A stretch of DNA of 64,000 bases from Baylisascaris procyonis (Eukaryota > Nematoda > Chromadorea > Rhabditida > Ascarididae), in NCBI GenBank assembly GCA_037389465.1, contig JAZARR010000175.1:1178001-1242000 (forward strand), given 5' to 3'. This document shows positions 11,401 through 25,900 of the stretch, in pieces. Numbering within the stretch: position 1 is the first letter of the stretch; every line of letters starts with the position of its first letter. The notes under the pieces were generated by a model. That model saw nothing but the letters and a program-made list of their open reading frames with translations. It did not search any database and was not told where the DNA came from. The position numbers were made by a program, and so were the translations under genes.

Positions 11401-14400
11401 GGTCGGTGAACGAGCCGTTGCTGTTCGAACACTCCAACCACTTTTCAGCCTAAATTTTATGATTTCATTCAGAGAGATATTTATAGCTTTACAAAAATTT
11501 AATAATTACCTTTCTTTCCGTAATTTTTAACATTTCCATACACAATGAATCTTTTCAAGACAATTTTAAAAAAGCGATCTTTTATTGTGTTAAAAAATCT
11601 TAAAGTTGAAAATATTCAATCATAAGAAATGATTTATGTGAAATCATCGTTTTGCCCTCTCTATTGCGCGGTCGGTTGTGATGCTCCGACGAGAATTGTT
11701 GGCTCTGCTCACCCGAGCCACTCCGCCCACCACCCTCATAGGGACAAGGGCGGCATAACAAGTCCCAGCAGTTATAGGAGGAACGACGGTGAATCGGCTC
11801 GTCAGCATCTGATGGGTAGGAGACGAGCCTGAGACCTAACCTCCACGCCACCGACGTGCAATCTAAAGGAAAATAATCGTCGTCCTCAAGTTAAAATTTA
11901 CATAATGTTGGTTCATCGCATTGAATTGATATCAAAATTGCTTCAAGGTATGTGTCGTTTAATCGAATGCTGAATAAACTCAATTATCAATGACCAGAAA
12001 AGAGGCAATAGGCATTCAGAAAAGTCCCAGTCATCGATCACTGGTAATCGTAATATCACTTTTTAGCCGTAAAGTCGAGTTTAATCAACAAAATGGCTGT
12101 TTAATTAATGCATTGGTCACTCATATAGCGAGCACTCTTTTCATTTAGCGCATGGATATGAATTCACCTACAAGATTTCAATAAAATGAAATCACATTGC
12201 AATTTCTAATTTACATATACATTTAAAAAAAGCACTTAAGCTTATTGTGAGCACAGATCATTGGAATCATAAACTTTTCTAATTTATGCAAATAGCTTAT
12301 TGGATATTTCAGATCACCAAGTAATGTATTTCAGGGTTTCATTTCACCAGAAAGCATTAAAGGTAGGTTTTTTACTCAAGATTACGAATCTCCATATAAG
12401 AATTTCCATTACATTCGAAAATCCTAGCTAGATTGGCGAATGAAATATTGTGCATTAGTTAAGCAATGACTTGGCAAAATGTTTTTCTGGATGATGGTTC
12501 TAATAGGTTTAATCCTGACAATTTTGAACTTCATTAATAATTTTCTACTTAGAAAGAATAGAAAAAATAATATTGCAAAGAGGGCTTAACTAAATGCAAA
12601 TTATGAAAAATTTCAATGCAGCAAATTAAATTAAAAACCTGAAAGTAATGGAGAGATGCATCGGAAATATTAATGTGGTGTCGTGTTTTTACATTTAAAA
12701 ATAGTACGTTATTGAAACCAAAAATGAATAACTATATAGCCGATGCTAATAAGAAATGAGCTGCGAGAAAGAAAAATTTTGATTTATCAACGGACAAGTT
12801 GACGGACTGAACATAACATCGATCCGTGATACAGGCGAAATTGCCTCAGGCTAAAAAGATTATGAGTGCTCTAAACTCAACGCTTCAAGCTTTACGTTAT
12901 CAACTGATGAGGTGGTAGCCAGCGAAAAGGGAAAATTTGCATAAACGAAGATGTTTCGCGTTGGTAAGATATTTTCCGTTGGGATGAAAGTACCCCGCCG
13001 ACTCCAAAACTGTCAGACTATGATGAGTTGGCGCCAGTTGTTGCGCCAAACCTACATTACACCAGAGATTAGAGGTATCGAATTTTACGATTGCCTTTAA
13101 TAAAATGATAGCAACATCGAAGATTAGCTCGAAAAATTAAAAGGTGTGTCTCAAATTGTGAAAAAATTTACATAAGGAACAATTATGCGTGGAAGGGTTT
13201 TCGTTTGCAATTTATGCAAAAATCTGAAAATTGCAAATGTATCATTTGCAATTCGAATTGCAATATTTTAATATTTAATCGGCATCGATTTTTTCCCTCG
13301 TAATTTGAAATTAAATAATGATATAATATTGAATGGTAAAAAAAACTTACTGTGCTCTAAGTTGTAGATGCCTATCGCTTGGGCAAACCCATTTGTTTTG
13401 TGTTCCGCCGATTTCCCAATCATTCATTAAGTCTGAAAAAAAACGCAAAAAAATTTGCAAAAATTTGCATACGTTCATCTAATTAATGAATAGAGAGTAA
13501 CTCCATAGTCAGGCTTCTTATAGATTCGTTTCTATTGTTAATTTCAGGTTTCCTAATCGAGAGATGCAAATTTCTCATGTAAATTAACATCGAATTATTT
13601 AAATTTCACTAGTCGCTGCACAATCAAGAATTCTTAAAGCAATCTGACTAGAGTATTACCCAAAAAAGGAAGAAATTAAGCAGCGTATAAGCGTGCAAAA
13701 TTCATAAGCAATCAATGACTTTGGTTATTAACGATTCCACTTAAATCATATGCACATTTGATTTGGCTAATATCTTTCAGCTCCAAATCTCGTCGCTTTT
13801 TTCTTCATGAAAAATGACAACTCTCTTTATCTTTGTCTTTGTCTCTCCGTCTTTCTGTCTCTCTGTCCCTCTCTCTCTCTCTCTTTCGAATGCTTCAAAA
13901 GCATTACGTTCGATAGCCATCGTCTAAAACATAGATAACTTGGTACAAATTTACATAGACTCAGACGGTCAAATTATGCGATTTTTGAAAGACGGTCCTA
14001 TATATCTATTTCGAGTTGCAGTTCTCCATCATAAAAGCGCATCGAACAATACTAAAAATTTATAACAAAAAGTACGCGACATACTGATTCCGGAAAAGAA
14101 ATAAACATTAAAAGTGCATTATTTTGATGAGAGAGATAATCTCAATGCAGATGAATGTTTTAATTTGAGAATTTTGCAATGACTTTGATGTTTGCTGCCA
14201 GATGGAGGGCAGAAAGACGAAAAGCATGAAATATCGGGTTAGGTAGGAGGTTCTTACATTACGCGGAAGTGATGATATTTATGCCAATTTTGTGAGATAA
14301 ACGATTTAGTGAAATGAAAATTTAAAAACATAATGGCCAACAAGAAACAGAAATAAAATAAAGGAATTAACTAAAACAAAGCGGAAGTCAGAGTTGAGAA

Positions 14401-16890
14401 GCACTTTAAAAGTCAGAAAAATTGAATCATCTCACTATATTCATATTTTGGACCGCAGTGCGATCTCAGCGAGCGGGGAAGGATAGAAGGGGAAACTATG
14501 GGGAAGTCTGTTAATTCCAGCAGAGATATGGCAGATCTAAAAACCCAGTAAAACAATTCATTGAAGCTCATTAAAACAAGTTCATCTCGTCCCTTCGTCT
14601 CGTTATATGCCAACGGCTCTGCATCCCTACTACTAAGCGATTTTTTGCTGCGGACTGATGTGGAGAGGATCCGATGAAAATAACAACTTAGAAAAAACAG
14701 CAGGAGAGCAGCACTTTACAAGTTCGTCTCTTTCTCCGACCTCTTTGCAACCGAAATCAAAAAAATTCAAATTTACCTCATCTCATAAACAACTTTGAAT
14801 TGATCATTTTATGCATGAAATCCCTAAACTGGAAAACCGCTTTCGAATCATTTCCTATTTATGCAGTTTGTTTAACGATCGATTAATCGTTTGTGCAATT
14901 TTCTATTTTCTCAGAGCTAGACGATATTCTCTTTGATCGATTGTTTCCGGCTCAGAGATCCTTGTGGGATAGTGTTTTCGAAAAAGAGCTGTACTTTCAT
15001 ACTATCATACTTGTTCATATCACTATTGTTACAATAAAAATTTTTGGTTCCTATTGCCATTTGTGTAGTCAATATCCGGTCTGGTAGATCGTTTTACATT
15101 TTTATGAAGTAGTTGTTGAAGAAATACAGAAGCCACCTATATCAATGTGAAAGTTTACCGTTTCGAAAACTCACCTGGATTGTTGAAATTTGAAAAAAAA
15201 AAAGAAGAGAATCTTTGAGCCACAGCAACAAGAACGCAAATGAGAGGGATAATATTTACAATCGAACTGTGATTGAAAATTATAGAAGATATAGAGCAAA
15301 CGTTTTTTGCTTAATAATAAACACATAGCGAGTGAGATAATGGAAAATATAGAGCAATAGGAGAGAGAAGAAGAGACAGCAATTTATCAACGGCATATGA
15401 AGACATATAAATGATTAATGAAGCTTCAATCGGGTGGCAATATCCAGTTGTCAATAAGATTGCACATAAACTAATTGAAGCGGTGAAAACAAGCTATGCG
15501 AATCACCATGCTGCAATTTTTCCAATATAAACATGGGACATCTCTACGGTGAAAGGCATTCTTCCGATATCTAATATCTCGGACATTACGCATTCACAAG
15601 CCTTAATTCGCCATCACATTCGCACTTCAACAGTCGAAACTAATACTCGTCAATCGAACCCCCCCCCCCCCAATTATTCTGCCTGTAAGGGAGATTGAGG
15701 CTTATTTCTACTGGGCATCATTCTGATAATAATACTAGCCTGAAACGGCTCGGTAAGACGAAGTAAGGAGTGAGGTTGCTAGGTGAAACGACTGGGTAAA
15801 ATGAAATCAAGGAGTCAGGTCGAGTCTCACTTAGGGACGACCGTACAATTACTAACACGAAACAATGAATGGCCATTTATTAATAAGCAAAGATTAAAAA
15901 ATAAAATGTCGTAAACATTTCTGACATTTAACTAGATTACCAACAATATTCTTTCATCACAAAAATTCCAGAAATATACTGATTTATTTCTACAACCTCA
16001 ATTATCAAGTTAAAAAGTATGCCGTACTAACAGGCAAATATGATCCGAAAATGTTGGAGACACATTTTCGATATATAATTTGCTGGATTGCTTTTGTCTT
16101 TTTTTTTTTCGTTTATATGTGGTGATAAGCATGAAAATTTTCACAAAGCGGCAACTTTCTTACCCTCAAAAATGTCATTCAATAGTTGCAAAAACAAAGG
16201 CAAGCGTACGTGCTTTCATAGTTGTAAAATTTCTTATAGACTAAATGCTGAGGTGATTTGTATCATCACACAAACCAAGAATTATAAGCATATTTATCAA
16301 GAAAAAGTTACTGAACAATATCAATATATGATTATCAGTGTGGATGATAGAATATACTAAAAAATATAGATAAGGAGAGCAAAAGCCAAAAGAAAAAGAA
16401 ACGAAAGCAAACAGAAAAGAGGGAAAAAAAGGTGGAACAAAATCGAAAAGGTAGAGCAATTCACAAAGTTAATAATTTGATTATTCTCAAAAATCCAATA
16501 TCAAAAACACTATTTATTTATTCATAAGCAATTTTCCAACAATTAAGTCTTGCATTTTAAGTTTTTACGTTTAAGTCCATCTAGGTCTGAAATTAAGACC
16601 AAGATTAAGTTTCCCATTCTAAGGCTCTAGGAACAAGTTTACGCAAGTTTAAGTTCCACTAATAAATTTTCCATTTTGAGTTTTCTATAGGCAACCATCA
16701 AAAGTTTCAGTGTTCAGCCTAAATCGTCGCCCATTATTCGAACATTTATAGAGCAGATAAACATCCATTATGCATTTTTTAGTGCTAGAAAGATTTGAAC
16801 AGGAGTTTTTTCCTTTTCGGCGCTATTGTTGAGATTCGAAAATGTTTATAACACATTTTTACTGGTCCATATATATATATATACATATAC

Positions 16891-16940
<50 letters not shown>

Positions 16941-19900
16941 CGTTTTATTTCTATTCATAAAATTGCATTTAAAAAACTCTATTCTTAATTACGCGCTAAA
17001 AATTTAGGAAATTATAAAAGTGATAAACTGTTTGTCAAAAGCGCAACGCCTGAAACATCAAAGGTCAACTCGCAAAATGTCACGAGGTTTGATGACGTCA
17101 TCATCGATTTTGAGTAAAAATTGCTGAAAGACACGCAAATAAATAGGCGTAAGGTAGATGGAAAAAAGCTATGTGGCGGCATTGAGGAGAAGATTTTTTT
17201 TAATTGAACAATTTGCAGATTGCACAAATTTTCCGGAGAAATTTCAAATCAAGGACGCAAGCTAAAGTGTTCCCCGTTTCCTCCTCCATACCACCCCCCC
17301 TCCCCCACTCAAACCCCCAACTCATCACCTCACCGCTCCACATATACATAGGACAATGCGCTCAAATGCACATAATTTGGGTGAAAATTCAACGTTTTAT
17401 ACTCATAAAATATATCCGACGCATATGACAATCTAACGTCACCACGATAGAATTGTAGAATATATTTGGAAAAATGAGATAAGGAGAAATTTTTGGATAG
17501 AAGAATATCTCATCTTCAAACGTAAAGAATTCACACATTAAAATTTGTTGTCTTAAATGAAAAACCTACAAAAGACTCTTATATTTGGGTAGAAATGGAA
17601 ATAAAATTTCATTGGTGAGAAAGGAGATTTTACATTCTTTTCCCCGAAAAAAAAAACTTTCAACGACGAAATAAGTGGTTCGCATCGAAAATCAATTTTT
17701 TCTGAGTAAAATTTCAACTTCCGCTTGAAGATAAACGGTAGTTGTAGCCCGCACGGTAGCAATTATAGGTAGTAGATATACGGTGGTTACATAATTGACA
17801 AAATTAATTAACAGATAGTATGCAATAAAAAACATCAGTATATCTGTATTTGATATAAATATGAATATGATGTGAAAGTGAAATGGCTCAACTAGTAAAT
17901 CACAATAGGAAGCATAAAACACAATTGGATTATTGAAAAGCAGAAAAAAACTCCGAAAAAAATATTGGTTATTTGTATTATATAATCCAATAGCGAAAAC
18001 ATATAATAGAATAAGAAAATTTGGCAACAGAATAGGTAAAGGGAACACTCTAAAAAGTGATACAACTCCATCTATGCTTGACGAGAAGAAGTAAAGAAAA
18101 ATAAACGCAAATAAATAAGCATACCTAATAAAGAAGAAGAAAATTGACGTTGAATTGAAGCCATAGATGGTTGGGCTCAATGCTGAGCTGACAGCTAGCT
18201 GTAAGAGGGAGAAAGCCTCAAAAAGAAAGCCTGAAGTGAGCGCTTTGTGCTGTGCACCACCAATCGATGTGGTGGCATTAGGCATGCATCAAATGGGCGT
18301 TGTTCGCGTTCATTGCTTCAGAATCTCCTCTTAGCTAGACTGAAGTGATGTTGACACCTCGTAAACGTTTATCAATTCAGATATAAACTAATCTATCTAA
18401 GCTTGAAGTAATCAATTTCTGAACGATATGTATAAACAGATGTGAATACGCTGTTGATATTATTCAGTAAACAGGTACAAGTACCTTGTTGGCGATCTTA
18501 TAAACTATTAACTTCTAATCATTTTACAATTTCTTTAAAAATTATTTCAATGGAGAGACTATAAAAAAGATAAAAATATATTATTCTCAACAAGTCTACA
18601 CGATATTCCACTTGAGTAGAATCGAGTTCACTGAAAACTAATCTAATATGCAAAAGTTGTTTACATTGAAAATTGGACAGTCTTATCAATGTAAGTACGG
18701 AGGAAACAGTAAGGTAATGCTAAAAAATAATCAAGAGAATTATTACTTCCGCTTTGAAATGTGAAACACCTTGCAAATCGAATTGCACTGCAAAAACTTG
18801 CAATTTGAAAAAAAAAAATTTCAATAAGCATAAATGAATGAAGAAACAAGAAAATGTTTAGACCGGAAATGTTTACAGCTTCACTGTTTTTTCAAAGGTG
18901 TCACAACAATCGAAAACAGTGCATTTTAGTTAATTATTTTGCAATATTGCTTATAATTCGTTTGCATATTTTTACTAGTGAATGCTCAATTTCACATCAC
19001 AATTTCAAAAAAAAGGAAAAATAAGTGGAGAAGATAGTCGATAAATGTGGCTCAATATGCATTTTTTCCACTCTCTAAAAAATCAGCTTTATATTTTATC
19101 AAAATTTAAAAAAAAAATTAAAAATAAAATGCGATGAAGAATGCATACATATTTTAATCGATCCAACGGCTCGTGCTATTCTAAGAATCTTAACACCTAC
19201 TAAATGATACAATTATAACATTAAACATTGTTTTTTTTTTTAATTTACTGATTGCTTAAAATTGATGGCTCATTGATTGCAAAATGTATGCAAATTTTTT
19301 GGCACTTTTTCTCCCTAGAACTTGTTTCGAAGTCCAATCGATAAGCCTTTAAATCGATATTTAAAAGCTTCTTTCGTACACAAGCGTATGTACCCATCAG
19401 CAAAGGCTATAGTGCACGTTGCAAGTAAGAAAATTTCAGAGCCCTTTGGGACGTTGTTAAGGTAATCTACACTATCAAATTTTCTTTATTCTACCCCCAA
19501 TTTGTCATGTGGCACTATTTTTTCAATAAAAGTAAATAATTGAATTATAGCTGAAAATTTTTTTCTTTGAAGGAAAAATTCTACAAATTATATAGATAGA
19601 ACTAAAAGTAAGCGACCATTCGATAGTGCAAGAATATAGAAGTTCAACGAGAGAATTCTAGAAATTTTAGCGATTCTAAAGAACTACCATCGAGATTCTC
19701 ATCAAATTCATGAATGGTTGAAAGTAAATTGAGAAAAAACCTTGAAGTTAACATAATAAACCAAAAAGTTTTTAAGTAAAGAGGAGAAAAAAATCGCGTT
19801 AAAAATCGTTTCAACGAAACTGACTAAAATGAAATGATAATATTTATTCAATAGGAATTGATGGGAATGTTGGGAAAATAATGGGAATATTTAAATAATA

Positions 19901-22900
19901 GGAAAAGTAATGGGGAAAACCAATTAAATTTGCAAATTTTCGATGAACTTTCATTTTTTTTCATTGCTTATTCTATTAACGCTATGAAGAGAGGAAAATT
20001 TTTTTTAATATGGCGGATCATTAAATGTCATTAAATGCAATTTTTTTTTTTTCAAAAACTGAAGAGAGATTTCCCTCATAAATGACTCACTTAACAATCT
20101 TATTAAAAGGATTTTCATTCTAGAGGCTTCAAATTATTCATTCAACATTATTTGCTTAGAAGTGATTATATATTTTAAAAGAAATTTTCGTCGTCTACTT
20201 CCGCCATATTGGCAGCAAAATTGCCCAAAGAGGGATACTTTAATGAATGTTCATAAAAATTTTATACGAAATTAAAATTTTTTTCCACTTCTTATAAGTC
20301 GTCAGTGAAATTATTGTGCTAAGAATTGCGATATTTCTTCGGCGTCAAAAATTTTAATGTGTTCACACCTCATTTCTAGTTTTCAGAGGTCATGACGTGA
20401 AACGTCATTCCTGTTTCCTCATCTATTCTCACTCCATCTCCATACAACCATCTAAGTTCGGCTATTGTTTAAAGACTTATTTTCCACTCAGCATGCATAG
20501 TTATGGAATAAATTTCTAGGATAGGTTGACGATATCTCCACCGGAAATACTAAGCCCCCAATAATAAGTCTTTATGAAATGGAAGAGAGATTCGAAATCC
20601 CCTATTCCTTCTATTATAGATATGGAAAGATCGCCAAAAAAAAAAAGACTCAAATAACGTAAATCGATTCTTTGATTTGTTTTATTTCGATGTAAACAAC
20701 ATATTATAAAGCAGTGAATAAAAATAATTCCTTCTTCTATGATAATCAAAGATGGGAAAAATGAAAAAAAAAATTTATTATTACTTAAATGGACCATATC
20801 TGTAGGGGAAAAAATATAAAGTCTTTTCCAAAATTGGCATTGGAAAAATTCTCTATAAGCTAGATGTGAAGTGTTTTCTTTTTTTTTTTTTTAAATTAAA
20901 CATTAAAAAAAAAAATTTTTTTTTTGCTGATTTCTTCAAAAAACTTAATTATTTATCCACTTTCTTTGCAATTTCGAAAATTTTATTATTGTATTGTTAA
21001 AAAAATTTTCGAAAAATTTTCATAATTCATTTCAAAAATCGTCAAAATTAAAAGCAAAATGCATTATATCTATAGAAGGTAATATTTGAAAGTTAGAGTT
21101 TTTAGTATTCAGGGAAAGTTTTCAATTGTAAACAAGTTAAATTTTATTATCAATCAAGCTAAATAAATGGGTCATGAAAAATCGTTCTATAAAGCAAGAA
21201 AACGTGCACTTTTAGTGCAAAAATAATATACATCACACGATATAAACTTAAAAATCTCAATGCGATATTCTCTTGCAAATTTCATACTGTAATCTTTATT
21301 GTTATCTTCTAATATTCGTTAATGCAGATCACTTCTAGATACTTAAATACTTAAATTCTTAAACACTTAAATACTTACAGTTTATTACATTTATATATTA
21401 TTGTTGTGAATGTTACCGGCGAAGTGTCGATGAATGCAAGAAAGTAATAAGCTAAAATTTTTTTCACATTGAGATAAAAATATTCCATAAGATGAGAACA
21501 GGAATTTTACGAATAAGAATTTTTAAAATCTATCATATCGTCCCATTTGATAGTACAACGTTAATGAGGTGCATTTGCCGAGATCAATTCGTATGATCGA
21601 GTTCAATAACTCAATGTTATAAAATGTATATTGTAATTGAATTGTCACCTGTTGCGATTTAACGTAAACAATTGATCGAATATACTAATTAGGAATTACG
21701 GAGTTGAAAAGTAATGACGTGCTGCAAATTACATAATTACAATATTCGCTATGAAATTATCGCTTCAAATTTTCCATTGAAAAAAAATTTTTTTTTGAAA
21801 TGTAAAAATTCAAACAAAGAATTTCATGCACAGATGTGTGAAGATGTTTTTCTTTTACAGCAAAACTTGCCAATAAGCTCAATATAAAATTGCCTCTTGC
21901 TATTACCGAATATTAATAATAGTTCTTTAGAATATATTTTCTATTTTACTAAACCTCCCTGTATGAAAATTCAAAAATATTCAATTTGGGATGCATAATT
22001 TTTGCGGGTAAATTCAAAGGTATAAAATTTAGGTTGTAATATTTAGCAAACGAAAGATGCACCGAGTGATTCAAAGAGGACGAAAAAACGACAGAAAGAA
22101 CATAGCCCTTACGATTGTCAGCATTAATACTCGTGGGAATAGTTGGCATGTGCAATGAATGCTATCCAAAATTGAATTTTTTTTTTTCAGAGTTTCATTC
22201 TTTAACGGCTATTTCTATTTGAATTTTTCCCCTTTTCGAATGTTCCTCTTAACTTCGTTTTATTCTCTGATCTTGTTGTCTAATCATCTCCTCTTGTTCC
22301 GTGTGTTAAATTTCTTTTTCTTTTCTTTGTGGTCGTTGAAAATGTTTTATAGTGAGAACTCATCAACGAGAATTCAAACAAGACTTAAAAGACAAATGTA
22401 CTTTGTAGGCACCCAGTTCGTTTAGCAAGATAATATTGCTCTAGTATTAATAGGCAAAGGACTTACATTTTGGATCATTGGTACCTTCTAGGTAAATTAG
22501 TGAATAAATGAATAAATAAGGAAATGAATAAATAAATAAATAAACAAATAAATAAATAAATAAATAAATAAATGTATATATATATATATATATGTAAACC
22601 GTAAAAAATTTACTAATTGTGATAGTATAATTTGCATATGGACATGATCGGCACACAATAACTGCGAACTTATATTTGGTAGCCAAAAAAAAAGAAAATA
22701 ATCGATTCACGAATATAAGAAAGCACAGGAATCGTGTGTTCGCTGAACGTCCTTGCTGCAGTCATTGAAAAATTTCTTCGAAATCCTAATTTTGTATTCA
22801 TTGTGGAAAAGAGGACTAAATATAGAAACGACTATAGCTTTTTATGTAGAAATAAATAAGTAAAGAACGCATTAACATGCAATGCGAAAGTTGGGTTCTT

Positions 22901-25900
22901 CTGAGGTTGTAAATGATTCAGCTTTGAAAGCGCGTTGCAAAACAACGCGATAATGTGCTTTATAAAAAAATCTTTTATACAGTTAAGATTGACTGGTGCC
23001 TATTTTTCTTTCTTCCATTTAATATATATGAGTACTGCCCGTGTAGTACCAAGTACCAATGTACACTTTTGCATAGTCGACAGCCCTTTACAACATACTG
23101 AATATTTTCGATTTTAAGAGCCGAAAGCAGATTAAACTAGACGAATTGTTGAGTAATAGTTAGTAAACCTTCAAGCGATCAGAAGTTTTCCTAGAAACCA
23201 CTCCCCTATGATCAGCGCTCCTCCCCCACTCTCCCCTTCTCTCATTGGTTTAACTTGGTGATTTGTTAGATAGGTTCATTCATTTTTCTGATAGCTTTGG
23301 CGATCATTCTCTATCGCAATGCATCCGTTAGCGAGCTAATTTGAGGCTATTTGTTCAAGTGTGCAATTGAATGCAATAGAACGAATGATTTCAATTCAAC
23401 TATTGCAGCAATCAAGCAAAAATTACAGTGCAATGTAATTCAATCACATTGTACGTCATTATTGCTTGCAATTTTGCATTTCCAAATTCATTTCAAAAAA
23501 AAAAAAAACATTTCTTTCCATCAAATTGCAAACGAATTCGTTATTTATCTTTTATTCTTATTCGCAGTGTTAAGTATTTCTTTGATCAGAAATGTAACAA
23601 TTTACTACAATAATGACTCGAAAGAAATGAATCCGACTGAACAGTTTATTATAGTGATAGATCATTGCTCTTTATGGCAACAGGTTATGATAGATCAACG
23701 TCAATCTCAATTCAAATGAATCATTGAAAAATTCTCAATATTGGCTCTATTTTTATGGATTATTTAGTGCGAAACAATTGCATTTGATCATGTATTGGAG
23801 TGCAATAAGCTGATTGGGTGCTATCAACTTCACAATCATTTCATATTTGTTGATGGCACTATATATATTGTTGATGGTTTGCGCAGGTTAGATCGATCCG
23901 CATACAGCGTCGTCAGGATTGGACGAAGAGATGGAGGGAAGGAGAGGGAGGGGGGAGGAGAAGGGAGTAGGAGGAAGGGCGAATTGGAATCGGTCACCTC
24001 CATTATTTCGAAGCGACCAAAATTGAAGGATTGTAATATCCAGAAAAGTGTTCTGTTTTTCTTCTCAGATTCCTAATCCAGATAACCAAGCAAGTTCCAT
24101 GCGGCAAGGTTGCCAGCCTAATGCTGCTCCAAACTTTTTCCTGCCTATTTTAGTATCTTGAACTTACGACTCGGTCATTCTTAAGGTCTCATTAGTGCCT
24201 ACATATGAATATAATCATCGCCGTCAACATCCCATAATTATTTTGCTGCCGTTGCAATCATCATTATACCTGCCATGTTTGTTACCTTCTAATTAATCAT
24301 CGCTAATAGTTTCCTTAGCTTCCTTGATGACATTCTATTTTTGTGGCATTGCACTGCTAAGAGTATAACTGAGGCAGTACATTAATGAAATTACTTCAAA
24401 AAACAAATCACTATTAATTCCTATACAAGGGAATATGAAGTGGAAAAAATGAACAAGCATATTATAGCAGTTGGCATGACATGCAACCCCTTCATCTGGC
24501 CAATCAATTCTACATATGGTCATCAAATGACGTGTAGAATGACGACTTCAAATGACATATTTGAAATACGTCAATCACCCACGCAAACCTTTCAAAAAAC
24601 TTCGTTTTCTTATTCCAATCGCCTGGTTTGGAAACAAAAATTCAACTAACGCAAATTTAAGCATTGTTCTTCCTTCTTTAAATGTCTATAATTTCTTTCA
24701 GAATTCATAAATTAAGGCTACAGATGCTCAGCATAAAGTATATATTATGCTCATCGAGCTCAGGATTTAGTAATTTTCGGGATGAAATTATCGCACAAAT
24801 ACGCAGATACATATGCATATACATGGGCAAAAAGTCATCAATTGCGTTTTTGCAAAAAATGCGATTCAATATCTGTTTGGCTTATAAGGAAAAAACACCT
24901 ATCGAGGCGAAATTAGTTTGTCAAATTCCAAATAGAAGTAAAAGCTTTTTTCTAAAATCGAATCTTAATAATAAAAAGAATGCCAAATCCATATTCCAAT
25001 GAATTAATTTCAATAAACGAGTCGTTAGTTTTACATTGGCTGACTCGTATATCGTCATTCTAATTAGTTTCTTCTCTCATGCTCAATAAAATCAATGTAA
25101 TCACAGCATATTACTATACTGAAATACATCCTTCTTGAAAATATCACTTTGTTTTTAAGTTATTTCTTTTACAGCATTTCTATTTGGAGAATTCAACCAC
25201 TCTTTCCCCTTTGTTTAGTTGTTAGTAACGTTACATCTTTGAAAGATTTCAAAAAATGCGAGTTTCCGACTAGTGATTTTACTTTTCAAAGAATAATTAA
25301 TGTATGAGTGAAAAATGGAACAACCTTATAGTCATCCTCTCGTCTCAAGACAATCAGTTTGTGTGATATCTGTCATCCAAATGTTGGGCAGGTCTTGAAA
25401 TTGGGCTACGGAGGGGTTGGGAAGGGGGAGGGGGGAGGGGAGAGGAGGAGAACCGTACGTGCACGAAGTTACGATAAGTGAATTTTTCTCGCAAATGCTC
25501 TTATAACGAAAAGAACAACTATGAAAAATGGATCCCCCCCCCCGCCTATTCGAACCCCTCCGAGAATCTAAAAACGGATGAAAAAGCAAAAAAAAAACAT
25601 AAATAGAAATTTTTTCGTTTTTTTTTTCACAACATCGATGGTTAATTCAAAAGTCGGCATTAAAAATACTTATTATCCACAAATAAATTAAGTAGAAAAA
25701 AATGAGAACAATATTAAACAAGAAACTTTATGAAGCTATTAGAAGTACACTGTCTCCATCCTCCCTCTCCTTCTCCCTCTATTCCCTCCCCCCCCCCAGC
25801 ACCATTTTTCAAGACCTTCAAAGCTTGTGAACATAGGCATAAATTATTAAATAATCATTTTCCATCTAGCAAAGCTTTACTATACAAAAAAGACCCATTT

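Noticed and set aside
23351..23719. 122-codon plus-strand frame
   Set aside because: It is AT-rich with a Lys homopolymer and no motif, domain or splice support. Length is within what AT-rich DNA with A runs can give.
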